Source of the DNA: Bradyrhizobium commune
GTDB taxonomy: Bacteria; Pseudomonadota; Alphaproteobacteria; Rhizobiales; Xanthobacteraceae
DNA length: 64,000 nucleotides
Assembly (NCBI RefSeq): GCF_015624505.1
Contig: NZ_CP061379.1
Coordinates: forward strand, 6,882,001 to 6,946,000
Reading direction: 5' to 3'
Of the stretch, positions 54,577 to 63,751 are shown in pieces. Under the pieces are notes generated by a model. The model was given only the letters and a program-made list of their open reading frames with translations. It was not told the origin of the DNA and did not search any database. A program made the position numbers and the translations under genes. Numbering within the stretch: the first letter of the stretch is position 1; the number at the start of each line of letters is the position of its first letter.

Positions 54577-54903
54577 ATGGCGAAACAGACCGGCTCCAGC
54601 ACACGCAGCGTCCGCGGCTCGCGCACGGGCCGGCCGATCATGGCGCTGCTCGATCTGCTCGGCCGGCGCTGGAGCTTGCGGATCCTCTGGGAATTACGCG
54701 ACGCCGCCCTCACCTCGCGCGGCTTGCGCACTGCCTGCGACGAGGCTTCGCCAACGGTGTTGCAGACGAGGCTGACCGAATTGCGCGAGGCCGGGTTTGT
54801 GGAATTGGGCGACGGCGGAGGCTATGGGCTGACGCCGCTGGGCCGCGAATTGTGCGAGACATTCATGCCGCTGCACCGATTTGCGGAACGTTGGCGAAAC
54901 TGA
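54577..54903 (+). CDS. HxlR-type winged-helix regulator
   Basis: The 108-residue protein matches the HxlR family: LLDLLGRRWSLRILWELRDAALTSRGLR, then TVLQTRLTELREAGFVELGDGG, with a wing and C-terminal helix RFAERW. No Cys is present, so a redox switch like HypR/QorR is not supported; a ligand-type response is likelier. It probably represses the CMD gene through the GCTACA sites. Confidence 0.93.
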   Translation: MAKQTGSSTRSVRGSRTGRPIMALLDLLGRRWSLRILWELRDAALTSRGLRTACDEASPTVLQTRLTELREAGFVELGDGGGYGLTPLGRELCETFMPLHRFAERWRN

Positions 54904-54917
54904 CGCAGACTTGCCGC

Positions 54918-55181
54918 TTATTTCGGAAGGCATTCAACATTATAGGCAATGATCAACTGCGCCGGATCGGCCTTGCCGATGCTCTTCAGGTCTTCCAACC
55001 CGCTTCTCAATCTGGCCCCCGCGTCCTTCAGGCTGCTCTCGAGCGCCGATTTGGCCGCCTTGCATCGCTCTTCATTGGAGAACTCCTGAAACACCACGTT
55101 CGGGCGCAGCCTCCATTCGGCCCTGTCGTTCGTCGCGGCCGGGTCGACAGAGTATGAAAAGACGTACATCAAGACCCACAT
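54918..55181 (-). CDS. Small protein of unknown function, 87 aa
   Basis: ATG 55181 is preferred since GGAG lies seven bases upstream; ATG 55187 would place GGAG one base away. The product (MWVLMYVFSYSVDPAATNDR...) has a possible ligand of aromatic residues at its start, a helical middle with SNEERCKAAKSALESSLKDA, and ends NVECLPK. Two Cys may pair. No signal peptide is obvious and no family is recognised. Confidence 0.55.
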   Translation of the reverse strand: MWVLMYVFSYSVDPAATNDRAEWRLRPNVVFQEFSNEERCKAAKSALESSLKDAGARLRSGLEDLKSIGKADPAQLIIAYNVECLPK

Positions 55182-55234
55182 CGGCATGCTCCATCTTCAC
55201 GCGCCGATGACGATCCCTGCTTTATCGGCAGGCC

Positions 55235-55248
55235 ATGATCTAGATCAA
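55235..55248 (+). promoter_or_regulatory. FNR/FixK-like box (one mismatch)
   Basis: ATGATCTAGATCAA differs from TTGAT-N4-ATCAA only in the first base. It lies 64 bp upstream of the small membrane protein gene at 55312, a spacing like the perfect box at 11214. No clear -10 hexamer follows. Confidence 0.45.
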
Positions 55249-55311
55249 CGTCGTCTCGCATCCGCGTCGGACCATCCCCTGCGGCGCGGCCAATTGCCCG
55301 ACGGGGGCCGG

Positions 55312-55560
55312 ATGAAGCACCTGTGCGAGTTGTTGTCGGAGGGCTCCGCCGCCGCGGCGGCGGTGCTGTGGTTTCTGTCCGCTAGCATCAGGTTGAAAAG
55401 GCCGGGCAGGATCAGGCACGGGCTCGAAACTGGCCTGGATGATCCCAAGGCAATTCTGATCATGGTCTACAGGCAAAGCCGGTGGAGTGCCTGGGCTGCG
55501 ATCGCGGCCGGATTGGCTGCCGTGTTCGCCATCGCTGACGGACTGCTGCCGGGCACCTAA
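55312..55560 (+). CDS. Small membrane protein, 82 aa
   Basis: ATG 55312 follows GGGGGCCGG. The product has two hydrophobic stretches, EGSAAAAAVLWFLSASI and SAWAAIAAGLAAVFAIADGLL, so it is likely an inner-membrane protein with both ends on one side. No family is recognised. The FixK-like box upstream suggests control by oxygen. Confidence 0.6.
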   Translation: MKHLCELLSEGSAAAAAVLWFLSASIRLKRPGRIRHGLETGLDDPKAILIMVYRQSRWSAWAAIAAGLAAVFAIADGLLPGT

Positions 55561-55581
55561 AAGCGATCGCCTCACACGCAG

Positions 55582-56025
55582 CTAAGCCGCGGCGACCGTC
55601 AAATTCGCGCCATCCACCTGCACCACCTTCACGCGCGTGCCCGCCGGCGTGTCCGGACCAGCCACGCGCCACACCGTGTCGCCGATGCGCACGGTGCCGT
55701 TGCCATCGATGATCGGCTTCTCCAGCGTGAACTCGCGGCCGAGCAGCGCCTCGGTGCGCTTGTTCAGGAACGGGCTCGCGGTCGCATCCAGCTTCGGCCG
55801 GGCGAGCCTGCGCCACACCGGTACCGCGGCGATGGCAAACACCGCAAACATCACGAGCTGGATCTGCCAGGACACGACGAGGCCGAACGAGATCAGGCCG
55901 ACCAGAAGAGCCGCAAGCCCGAGCCAGAACAGGAAGACACCCGGTGCGATCACCTCCAGCGCCATCAGGATAAAGCCGAAGATCAGCCAGTTCCAGGTGC
56001 CGAGCGATACGAACATGTCGGTCAT
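55582..56025 (-). CDS. NfeD-like membrane protein
   Basis: The 147-residue protein has hydrophobic helices in its first ~75 residues (WNWLIFGFILMALEVIAPGVFLFWLGLAALLVG) and a C-terminal OB-fold (LLGREFTLEKPIIDGNGTVRIGDTVWRVAGPDTPAGTRVKVV), as in short NfeD proteins. ATG 56025 follows AGAGGTCGTATC. It lies 22 bp after the SPFH gene on the same strand. NfeD and SPFH proteins form membrane microdomain complexes. Confidence 0.93.
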   Translation of the reverse strand: MTDMFVSLGTWNWLIFGFILMALEVIAPGVFLFWLGLAALLVGLISFGLVVSWQIQLVMFAVFAIAAVPVWRRLARPKLDATASPFLNKRTEALLGREFTLEKPIIDGNGTVRIGDTVWRVAGPDTPAGTRVKVVQVDGANLTVAAA

Positions 56026-56047
56026 GATACGACCTCTGTGAGCAATC

Positions 56048-57046
56048 CTATTGCCGCGGCGGCACCGACGGCGGCGTGCCGCCGACCGGCGGCACCGACC
56101 CGCGGCGCGCCGCGGCAGCCGCGGACGCGGCACTTTCGCCGAACGTGGCCTTGGCGATCTCGCCGATGCCGGCGAGCGAGCCCAGCATGCTCATCGCCTC
56201 GACCGGCAGCATGATCACTTTCTGGTTCGGCGAGTCCGCTAATTGCCCGAACGCCTTGATGTACTTGTCGGCGATGAAATAGTTCAGCGCCGCGACGTCG
56301 CCCTTGGCGATGGCGTCACTGACCATCTGCGTGGCCTTCGCCTCGGCCTCGGCCGACCGTTCGCGTGCCTCGGCGTCGCGGAAGGCGGCTTCCTTGCGGC
56401 CCTCAGCCTGAAGGATCTGGCCCTGCTTGGCGCCCTCGGCGCGCAGGATCTCGGACTGGCGCTGGCCTTCGGCAGCGAGAATGTCGGCGCGCTTGACGCG
56501 CTCGGCCTTCATCTGCCGGCCCATCGCCTCGACGAGGTCGGCCGGCGGCACGATGTCCTTGATCTCGATGCGGTTGACCTTGAGGCCCCAGGGCGAGACC
56601 GCGGCATCGACCACGCGCAGCAGGCGCTCGTTGATCTCGTCACGATGCGACAGTACCTGGTCGAGATCCATCGAGCCCATCACCGATCGGATGTTGGTCA
56701 TGGTCAGCACGATGATCGCCTGCTCGAGATTGGCGACCTCATAGCTCGCCTTGGCGGCGTCGAACACCTGGAAGAAGGCGACGCCGTCCACCGTCACGGT
56801 GGCATTGTCCTTAGTGATCACCTCCTGCTCGGGAATGTTGATCACCTGCTCCATCATGTTGATCTTGCGCCCGACGCGATCGAAATAAGGCACGATCAGG
56901 TTGAGCCCGGGGCTCAGCGTCTGGGTGTATTTGCCAAACCGTTCGATGGTCCAGTCATAACCCTGTGGCACCGTCTTCACGCCGGCAATCAGTGTGACAA
57001 TGACGAGCAACACCAGAACAATTGCGAAAATATCGAAGCCGCTCAT
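56048..57046 (-). CDS. SPFH/Band 7 (stomatin/prohibitin-like) membrane protein
   Basis: ATG 57046 follows GGAGGACAT. The 332-residue protein has one N-terminal helix (IFAIVLVLLVIVTLIAGV), then the Band 7 domain (VPQGYDWTIERFGKYTQTLSPGL ... VDGVAFFQVFDAAKASYEV). A coiled region rich in Ala, Glu and Arg follows (EGQRQSEILRAEGAKQGQIL), and the C-terminus is Pro-rich. It is the QmcA/slipin type that partners NfeD, encoded next. It probably forms oligomeric rings that organise the membrane or control a protease such as FtsH. Confidence 0.95.
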   Translation of the reverse strand: MSGFDIFAIVLVLLVIVTLIAGVKTVPQGYDWTIERFGKYTQTLSPGLNLIVPYFDRVGRKINMMEQVINIPEQEVITKDNATVTVDGVAFFQVFDAAKASYEVANLEQAIIVLTMTNIRSVMGSMDLDQVLSHRDEINERLLRVVDAAVSPWGLKVNRIEIKDIVPPADLVEAMGRQMKAERVKRADILAAEGQRQSEILRAEGAKQGQILQAEGRKEAAFRDAEARERSAEAEAKATQMVSDAIAKGDVAALNYFIADKYIKAFGQLADSPNQKVIMLPVEAMSMLGSLAGIGEIAKATFGESAASAAAAARRGSVPPVGGTPPSVPPRQ

Positions 57047-57274
57047 ATGTCCTCCAAGGCGGGAAAAAGCCCTTTCCCGCGCTGTCATTGGTCGGGATCA
57101 AGACCCTACCGGTTCAGCGGTCACGAGTAACGTCTGCATCCACGCGATTCTGCACAAGACGCACGGAGAGGGAACGGTCACGATTATGTATTTGTGGAGG
57201 GCTCTTGAAAGCGCTCGGACGCAGACCTACCGGCAAAGGTTAAGGATTTCGCCTGTATCGTCGACCAGAAACAC

Positions 57275-58243
57275 CTATTCGACGACCATGTTCGCGGTTG
57301 CGAGCAGGCTCGAAGGAATGGTGACGCCAATCGCCTTGGCCGTCTTCAGGTTGATCGCGAGCTCGAACTTGGTGGGGTTCTGGACCGGAAGTTCGGCAGG
57401 CAACGCACCCTTCAAGACCCGGTCGATATAACCGGCGGCACGACGCAACTGCTCGGCGCTGTCGGTGCTGTAGGACATCAGCCCGCCCTCACCGACAAAG
57501 ATTCGGCTCCAGAACACCGCCGGCAGACGAGCCTCCGCAATCGCTGCCAGCAGATGCGCGCGATTGGCCATGGTGAAGAAGTCCGGCAGGACCAGGAAGC
57601 CACCCTCCTTGTGCGACGCCAGCGCGGCAATCGACGTCGCGTCGTGCACCGGTGCAGGCTCGACTGTCACGTGAAGCGTGCGTGCCGCGTCCTCGATCGT
57701 GCGCAGCATCAGGAGCGCGAACGGTGCGGTATCGGGATTGTAGACAACAACGACACGCGAAACCTTTGGCGTGATCTGCGTCAACATCTCCAGCCATTTG
57801 CCGGCGAGCGGGCCGTCATAATCGGTAAAGCCGGTGATGTTGCCGCCGGGACGGGCGAGATCTTTCACAAAACCCTGGCTGACAGGATCGGTGACGACGG
57901 CGAATACGATCGGGGTCGTCGTGGTGCGCTGGCGCAGCTCCTCCACCGACGGCGTGCCGATTGCGAGCAGGATGTCGGGCTTGAGCGCGATCAGTTCGTC
58001 GGCAAGCCGGGCGATGTACGCACGGTCGCCCGCGCCGCTGCGCCAGTCGACTCTGAGATTGTCCTGCTCCTTCCAGCCATGGGCGGCGAGCGCCTCGGCC
58101 AGGCGGGCCTGTCCGATCACGTCATCGGAGGCGATGACCGAGAGCACGCCGAGCCGCCGCGGCGCGCTCGACTGCTGCGACAGCGCTGCGGGCGGCAGCA
58201 CGGTGACAAACCCAAGAAGCGCGAGGCAATCGCGGCGATTCAT
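57275..58243 (-). CDS. ABC transporter substrate-binding protein (ABC_sub_bind family, second copy)
   Basis: The 322-residue protein begins MNRRDCLALLGFVTVLPPAA, an export signal, and matches the same family as 1679-2650 (AHGWKEQDNLRVDWRSGAGD; ending ELAINLKTAKAIGVTIPSSL). It is 11 bp from the hemH stop on the same strand, so it may be co-transcribed with hemH. No permease or ATPase gene is near. Confidence 0.9.
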   Translation of the reverse strand: MNRRDCLALLGFVTVLPPAALSQQSSAPRRLGVLSVIASDDVIGQARLAEALAAHGWKEQDNLRVDWRSGAGDRAYIARLADELIALKPDILLAIGTPSVEELRQRTTTTPIVFAVVTDPVSQGFVKDLARPGGNITGFTDYDGPLAGKWLEMLTQITPKVSRVVVVYNPDTAPFALLMLRTIEDAARTLHVTVEPAPVHDATSIAALASHKEGGFLVLPDFFTMANRAHLLAAIAEARLPAVFWSRIFVGEGGLMSYSTDSAEQLRRAAGYIDRVLKGALPAELPVQNPTKFELAINLKTAKAIGVTIPSSLLATANMVVE

Positions 58244-58253
58244 GCGGCGACCA

Positions 58254-59291
58254 TCAAATCCAGCCTTGAAGCTCGCGTAGCACGAGCGTCCGGATCACGT
58301 CCATGCCGGGCTCGCTGTCGTTCAGGCAAGGGATCGCCGAAAACGCCTCGCCGCCATTGTGCTTGAAGATCTCGGCATTCTCCTGCGCGATCTCCTCCAG
58401 CGTCTCCAGGCAGTCGGCGGAGAAGCCCGGCGTCACCACCGCGATGCGGCGCACGCCGTCTTTCGCCAGACGCTCCATGGTTTTGTCGGTGTAGGGCTGC
58501 AGCCACTCGTCATTGCCGAAGCGCGACTGGAAGGTCAGCAGCAGTTTTGTGTCGTCCATGCCGAGCCGGCGGCGTAGCGCCTCCGTCGTGGCGACGCAAT
58601 GGCTCTGATAGGGATCGCCCTTGTCGACATAGGATTTCGGCATGCCGTGGAAAGAAGCGACGATCAGCTCCGGCTGGAAGGACAACGTCGGGAGATGCGC
58701 CTTGATCGAGGTCGCGAGCGCCTCGATATAGGCCTCGTCCACGTAATAAGGCGGCGTCACCCGCAGCGTCGGCTGGTTGCGCAGGCGGGCGAGCACGCGG
58801 AACACTTCATCGCAGACCGTCGCCGAGGTCGAGGCGGAATATTGCGGATAGAGGGGGACTGCGAGGATGCGGTCACATCCCTTCGCGATCAGCGCATCGA
58901 TGCCCGACTGGATCGACGGATTGCCGTAGCGCATCGCCCAGTCCACCACGACGTGGTCGCGGTCCGACAGGGCGGCGCCAAGCTTGTCGGCTTGCGAGCG
59001 CGTGATGGTCTTCAGCGGCGACTCGTTCCGCTCCTTGTTCCAGATCTTCTGGTAGTCGAGCGCCTTGGTGCGGGGACGGCTGCGCAGGATGATGCCGTTC
59101 AGCACCAGCTGCCAGATCAGACCCTGATCCTCGATGACGCGGGCGTCCGACAGGAATTCCTTGAGGTAGACCCGCACGCCCGGGGCGTCGGCCGTGTCGG
59201 GCGTGCCGAGATTGACAAGGAGCACGCCGACGCGCGGCTGGCCGGATTGCGCGGCCAATTTCGCGGTCTCGATGGGGACTACGGTCGTCAT
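58254..59291 (-). CDS. hemH: Ferrochelatase
   Basis: The 345-residue protein has ferrochelatase signatures: VGVLLVNLGTPDTADAPGVR near the start, then VPLYPQYSASTSAT, LIVASFHGMPKSYVDKGDPY with the metal-binding His, and PGFSADCLETLEEIAQEN with catalytic Glu. It inserts Fe2+ into protoporphyrin IX, the last step of haem synthesis, at the inner membrane face. No CPO or other hem gene is adjacent. Confidence 0.97.
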   Translation of the reverse strand: MTTVVPIETAKLAAQSGQPRVGVLLVNLGTPDTADAPGVRVYLKEFLSDARVIEDQGLIWQLVLNGIILRSRPRTKALDYQKIWNKERNESPLKTITRSQADKLGAALSDRDHVVVDWAMRYGNPSIQSGIDALIAKGCDRILAVPLYPQYSASTSATVCDEVFRVLARLRNQPTLRVTPPYYVDEAYIEALATSIKAHLPTLSFQPELIVASFHGMPKSYVDKGDPYQSHCVATTEALRRRLGMDDTKLLLTFQSRFGNDEWLQPYTDKTMERLAKDGVRRIAVVTPGFSADCLETLEEIAQENAEIFKHNGGEAFSAIPCLNDSEPGMDVIRTLVLRELQGWI

Positions 59292-59372
59292 GGCAGGGTG
59301 TGGGTCGCGCGTTGCACCGAACTTGTCAAGATTGGGCCGGTTTCGCTAGGGTTCATGCCAGGGGGAGAAACC

Positions 59373-59771
59373 ATGACGCTGGCGGAATGGTGCGTATTCG
59401 GAGCGGTGCTGCTCTATCTGTTGACGCTGGCGGCCGGCAAATTGACGGCGATCCGCCGGTTCGACAATGCCAATCCGCGCGATCCCGCCTTCTTCCAGGA
59501 TCCGATCCGGGCACGAGCGCTCGGCGCCCATCAGAACGGCATCGAGACCTTTCCGTTTTTCGCCTTTGCCGTGCTGCTCGCCGAATTCCGGGATTCGCCG
59601 CAGCGGCTGATCGACGAGCTGGCGATTCTGTTCCTGATCGTGCGGATCGCCTATGTGCTGACCTATCTCGGCAACCGTCCGACGCTCCGCTCCATCCTCT
59701 GGAACATCGGCTTTGCGCTCAATCTCGGGGTTTTCTTCATGCCGATGTTGAAGCGGTTTTTGCCGGGGTGA
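59373..59771 (+). CDS. MAPEG family membrane protein
   Basis: ATG 59373 follows GGGGGAGAAACC. The 132-residue protein has four hydrophobic helices and a loop with NPRDPAFFQDPIRARALGAHQNGIETFPFF, the MAPEG pattern (Arg-Ala-x-x-Ala-x-x-Asn-x-x-Glu). Members include glutathione-dependent membrane enzymes; bacterial ones of this type are mostly untested. It is divergent from hemH. Confidence 0.92.
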   Translation: MTLAEWCVFGAVLLYLLTLAAGKLTAIRRFDNANPRDPAFFQDPIRARALGAHQNGIETFPFFAFAVLLAEFRDSPQRLIDELAILFLIVRIAYVLTYLGNRPTLRSILWNIGFALNLGVFFMPMLKRFLPG

Positions 59772-59800
59772 TTCTTACCCTCCCCTAGAGGGGTAGGACC

Positions 59801-60904
59801 TCAAAAACACGTCGTCCGTTCGGCCGCGATGTAGCCGAACAACAGGCCCACGCCGAGCAGCAGCACCAGGCCGGCAGCGCCGAATTCGATCCCGCGCATG
59901 AAGAGAGCGCCGCCGCCGTCGCGCCCTCCGCTCAGACGCGCGGCGATGTCCTTGGCGGAGACCGCGACGATCGCGATGGTCGCGACCGTGATCGCCGTGC
60001 CGAGGCCCATCAGCAAGGTCGCGGCGATCCCGGCCCAGAACAGGCCCTGGGCGAGCGCGAATACCAGCACCAGGATCGCCCCCGAACAGGGACGGATGCC
60101 GACGGTCAGGATCGCGGCAAAGCCGCGCCGCCAGCCGTCGGGGCCGGCGAGCTCGGCCGGGGTGGGGCCATGGGAATGACCGCAATGCTCGTCGTGGACG
60201 TGCGCGTGACTGTGGTCGTGGTGATGGTGATCATGGTCATGATCGCCATGCGCATCAAGATGATGGTGATGGCCGTGATCATGGTGGTCGTGCGGCACGC
60301 CGGCGATCGCCGGCACCGGCTGGGTCGCCTGAAGCGCGCGGATGAAGGCGCCGCCCTTGACCCAGACCAGCCGCAGGCCGAACAGCGCGATCAAACCATA
60401 GCTTGCGATCTCGATCGCGCCTTCCGCCTTGCACATGGTCCTGGCCGTCGCGTTCAGGATCCAGGCCGAGATGCCGACGATCAGGATCGCCACCAGCGAC
60501 TGCATCAAGGCGGAGGCGAACGACAGCGCGATGCCGCGCCGCGCAGTCTCGCGGTTGGCGACGAGGTAGGAGGCGATCACCGCCTTGCCGTGGCCGGGCC
60601 CGGCGGCATGGAAGATGCCGTAGGCAAACGAGATGAAGAGCAGAGTCCACACCGCCGAGCCGTCGGACTTGGCGGCGCGGATGGTCGCCGACATCTGGCG
60701 ATAGAATTCCGACTGCTTCGCCAGGAGCCAGCCGACGAGGCCGCTGGCCTCGGGCTCGGCCGCCTGCGCCGACTTCGGCGCCCCGAACGGATTTTGTGCG
60801 AGGAGATCGTGGAGTGCGGCGTCAGCCACGCCGACGGCCAGGAGAACAGCAGCGCAGACCATGAGTCGGTGCGCGAGCGGAGAGAGAAGCTGCTTCAAGG
60901 GCAA
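59801..60904 (-). CDS. NicO/RcnA-type nickel-cobalt exporter with His-rich loop
   Basis: The 367-residue protein has about six or seven membrane helices and the NicO signatures FAYGIFHAAGPGHGKAVIASYLV and TVGIRPCSGAILVLVFALAQG. Between them is a cytosolic or periplasmic loop of about 40 residues with more than 20 His (HDHHDHGHHHHLDAHGDHDH...). This is typical of RcnA-like efflux or of HupN-like import. The gene starts with TTG at 60904 inside the end of the DUF1007 gene (10-bp overlap), so translation is coupled. ATG 60862 is an alternative. Confidence 0.9.
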   Translation of the reverse strand: MPLKQLLSPLAHRLMVCAAVLLAVGVADAALHDLLAQNPFGAPKSAQAAEPEASGLVGWLLAKQSEFYRQMSATIRAAKSDGSAVWTLLFISFAYGIFHAAGPGHGKAVIASYLVANRETARRGIALSFASALMQSLVAILIVGISAWILNATARTMCKAEGAIEIASYGLIALFGLRLVWVKGGAFIRALQATQPVPAIAGVPHDHHDHGHHHHLDAHGDHDHDHHHHDHSHAHVHDEHCGHSHGPTPAELAGPDGWRRGFAAILTVGIRPCSGAILVLVFALAQGLFWAGIAATLLMGLGTAITVATIAIVAVSAKDIAARLSGGRDGGGALFMRGIEFGAAGLVLLLGVGLLFGYIAAERTTCF

Positions 60905-61533
60905 TCCACCGTGATCTTGTTGGCAAACATCATGCCGAAATTGGCGTTCGGGCCATCCATGAAGGTCTGCTCGTTGAGCTTCTGCGCAGTCGCGGTGCCG
61001 TCGCTCGGACGATCGAGCTTCATCTGGCAGCCCACAGGGGCGCCGACCAGCTTGACCGGATTGTCCTTGGCCATCTGGAAATCGATGAAGAAGGAGCGGT
61101 CGAACACTTCGAGCACCAGTTGCTTCGGCTTGACCGGGGTCTTCAGCGGCAGCGTGAAGTGCAGGGTCAGCACCGTATCCTTGTAGTCGAGGAAATAGTC
61201 GATCGGCTCGTTAAAGCGCTCCTTCTTGCCGTCGGCTCGCGCAAAGGTGAAGTAGGCATATTCCTTCAGCGACTCGACGTTGGTCTGCGCCAGCGACCCG
61301 AGCTCCTCGCGCGTATAGGCGCCCTTCTTTTTGGCCTCGAGGCCCTGCACCGCATAGGCCGAGAACATGTCGTCGAAGGTCCAGGCATGGCGCACGCCGG
61401 TGATCGAGCCATCCTCGGCATAGAGCAGCTCGCTCGTCGCGGTGATCCAGACATGCGGATGCGCGCTCGAAGCGCCTGATGCGAGCATCATTACGACGGC
61501 GAGCAGCAGGCCCAGCAGGACGCGCATGCCCAT
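60895..61533 (-). CDS. DUF1007 family periplasmic protein
   Basis: The 212-residue protein has a signal peptide (MGMRVLLGLLLAVVMMLASG) and a mature start SAHPHVWITATSELLY with the family's His-Pro-His motif, a candidate metal site right at the mature N-terminus. Further on is RHAWTFDDMFSAYAVQGLEA. Family members regularly pair with NicO transporters, as here, and probably bind the metal in the periplasm. Its ATG overlaps the dcp stop by one base (TGATG). Confidence 0.92.
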   Translation of the reverse strand: MGMRVLLGLLLAVVMMLASGASSAHPHVWITATSELLYAEDGSITGVRHAWTFDDMFSAYAVQGLEAKKKGAYTREELGSLAQTNVESLKEYAYFTFARADGKKERFNEPIDYFLDYKDTVLTLHFTLPLKTPVKPKQLVLEVFDRSFFIDFQMAKDNPVKLVGAPVGCQMKLDRPSDGTATAQKLNEQTFMDGPNANFGMMFANKITVDCP

Positions 61534-63614
61534 CAGGCCGCTTTCGCCGCGTCGAGCAGGCCGCGGCGGCGGAGCAGCGCGTCGGGCTCGGGCGGGCGGC
61601 CGCGGAAGGCCTCATAGGCGGCCTCCGGATCAACCGAGCCACCGGTCGAGTAGATGTCGTCGTGGAGGCGCTTTGCGACCGCCGGATCGAAGATGTTGCC
61701 GGCTTCCTCGAAGGCGCCGAAGGCGTCGGCGTCCATCACCTCCGACCACATGTAGCTGTAATAACCGGCGGCATAGTGATCGCCGGAGAAAATGTGGCCG
61801 AACTGCGTCGGCCGGTGGCGCATCGAGATTTCCTCGGGCATGCCGATCTTCTCCAGCTCGCGTCTCTCGAAGGCGCGCACATCCTGCGCGGCGGCGGCCG
61901 GCTGGGTATGGAATTCGAGATCGACCAGCGCCGAGGAGACGAACTCGACCGTGGCAAAGCCCTGGTTGAATTTTCGCGCGGCGAGGAAGCGCTGGAGCAG
62001 ATCGTCCGGCAGCGGCTCGCCGGTCTGGTAGTGGCGGGCGAACTGCTGGAGCACTTCGGGCCGCTCCTGCCAGTGCTCGTAGAGCTGCGACGGCAGCTCG
62101 ACGAAATCGGTGAACACCGAGGTGCCCGACAGCGACGGGTAGGTCACGTTGGAGAGCATGCCGTGCAGGCCGTGGCCGAATTCGTGGAACAGGGTGCGGG
62201 CGTCGTCCGGCGACAGCAGCGAGGGCTCGCCGTTCGCGCCCTTGGCGAAGTTGCAGACATTGATGACCAGGGGCGCGATCTCGCCGTCCAATTTTTGCTG
62301 GTCGCGCAGCGAGGTCATCCAGGCGCCCGAGCGCTTCGACGGCCGGGCGTAGTAGTCGCCGTAGAACAGCGCCTTGTGCTTGCCGTCGGGTCCCCTCACC
62401 TCCCAGACCCGGACGTCCGGGTGCCAGGCCGGAACGTCCTTGCGCTCCGCGAAGGTGATGCCGAACAGGCGCGTGGCGCAGTCGAAGGCGGCGGCGATCA
62501 TGTGATCGAGCGTCAGATACGGCTTGATCGCGGAATCGTCGAAATTGGCGCGCTGGAGGCGCAGCTTCTCGGCATAAAAGCGCCAGTCCCAGGGCGCGAG
62601 CTTGAAATTGCCGCCCTCTTCCGTGATCAGCGCCTGCATCTCGTCGCGGTCGGCGAGCGCCCGCGCCCGCGCCGGCTTCCAGACCCGCTCCAGCAGGCCG
62701 CGCACCGCATCCGGCGTCTTGGCCATGGAATCCTCGAGCCGGTAGGCGGCGAAGGTCGGGTAGCCCAGAAGGTTGGCGCTCTCCTCACGCAGCTTCAGGA
62801 TCTCGACGACGGTCGCGTTATTGTCGTTGGGATTGCCGTTGTCGCCCCGCGCGGTGAAGGCCTTGTAGACCTTCTCGCGCAGATCGCGGCGGGCCGAGCT
62901 CTTCAGGAACGGCTCGACCGAGGAGCGTGACAGCGTGACGATGGCCTTGCCTTCCATGCCGCGATCTTCTGCCGCAGCCTTGGCGGCGGCGACAAAGCTC
63001 TCGGGCAGGCCCTGGCGGTCGGCCTCCCCGAGCTCCATGAACCACTCCTGCTCGTCGCCGAGCAGATGATGGCTGAAGCTGGTGCCGAGCTGAGCCAGCT
63101 TCTCGTTGATCTCGGCCATGCGCGTCTTGGCCTCGTCGGACAGGCCGGCGCCGGCGCGGTGGAAGCGGGTGTAGGTGCGCTCGAGCAGGCGGAGCTGCTC
63201 CGGAGAGAGACCGAGATTGGCGCGGTTCTCGTGCAGCTGGGCGATGCGGCCAAACAGCACAGCGTTCATCATGATGGGATTCCAGTGCCGCGCCATCCGC
63301 AAGGAGACGTCCTTGTCGATCTCCAGGATGGCCGGGTTGGAATGCGCCGAGACCAGATCGTAGAACACCGCCGCGACCTTGTTGAGCAGCTTCCCGGAGC
63401 GCTCCAGCGCCGTGATGGTGTTGGCGAAGTCGGGCGCAGCCGGGTCGTTGGTCATCGCCGCGATCTCGGCCGAGTGATCGGCGAAGGCCTGCTCGAAGGC
63501 CGGCAGGAAGTGCTCCGGCTTGATCTCGTCGAAGGGCGGGGTCGCGAACGGCGTCACCCAGGCCTTCAGCAGCGGATTGGTCTCGGCGTCCGTAGTTTGG
63601 CGGGGGTCTGACAT
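61533..63614 (-). CDS. dcp: Peptidyl-dipeptidase Dcp (M3 metallopeptidase)
   Basis: The 693-residue protein matches E. coli Dcp along its length: ATPPFDEIKPEHFLPAFEQAF near the start, APWDWRFYAEKLRLQRAN, WHPDVRVWEVRGPDG, and the zinc site LFHEFGHGLHGML with His477, Glu478 and His481. It removes C-terminal dipeptides from peptides, probably in the cytosol since no signal peptide is present. It is the first gene of a coupled group with the DUF1007 and NicO genes. Confidence 0.96.
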   Translation of the reverse strand: MSDPRQTTDAETNPLLKAWVTPFATPPFDEIKPEHFLPAFEQAFADHSAEIAAMTNDPAAPDFANTITALERSGKLLNKVAAVFYDLVSAHSNPAILEIDKDVSLRMARHWNPIMMNAVLFGRIAQLHENRANLGLSPEQLRLLERTYTRFHRAGAGLSDEAKTRMAEINEKLAQLGTSFSHHLLGDEQEWFMELGEADRQGLPESFVAAAKAAAEDRGMEGKAIVTLSRSSVEPFLKSSARRDLREKVYKAFTARGDNGNPNDNNATVVEILKLREESANLLGYPTFAAYRLEDSMAKTPDAVRGLLERVWKPARARALADRDEMQALITEEGGNFKLAPWDWRFYAEKLRLQRANFDDSAIKPYLTLDHMIAAAFDCATRLFGITFAERKDVPAWHPDVRVWEVRGPDGKHKALFYGDYYARPSKRSGAWMTSLRDQQKLDGEIAPLVINVCNFAKGANGEPSLLSPDDARTLFHEFGHGLHGMLSNVTYPSLSGTSVFTDFVELPSQLYEHWQERPEVLQQFARHYQTGEPLPDDLLQRFLAARKFNQGFATVEFVSSALVDLEFHTQPAAAAQDVRAFERRELEKIGMPEEISMRHRPTQFGHIFSGDHYAAGYYSYMWSEVMDADAFGAFEEAGNIFDPAVAKRLHDDIYSTGGSVDPEAAYEAFRGRPPEPDALLRRRGLLDAAKAA

Positions 63615-63751
63615 CGCTGGTCTCGTTTTTTGCGGCTCGATTGTTGGAGCCAGCTATAGCACGCGATGGGGCTTTTTTGGGCCATTTGGCCTTGCTCCCG
63701 CCCGGCTTTTCGGGGAGATTGCGGCCCTCGAAACCACGGACCCCAGAGCCC

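Noticed and set aside
60180-60300. Apparent short repeats of CATGATCATGG type
   Set aside because: They are the reverse strand of His/Asp codons in the metal-binding loop of the NicO transporter, not a DNA repeat element.
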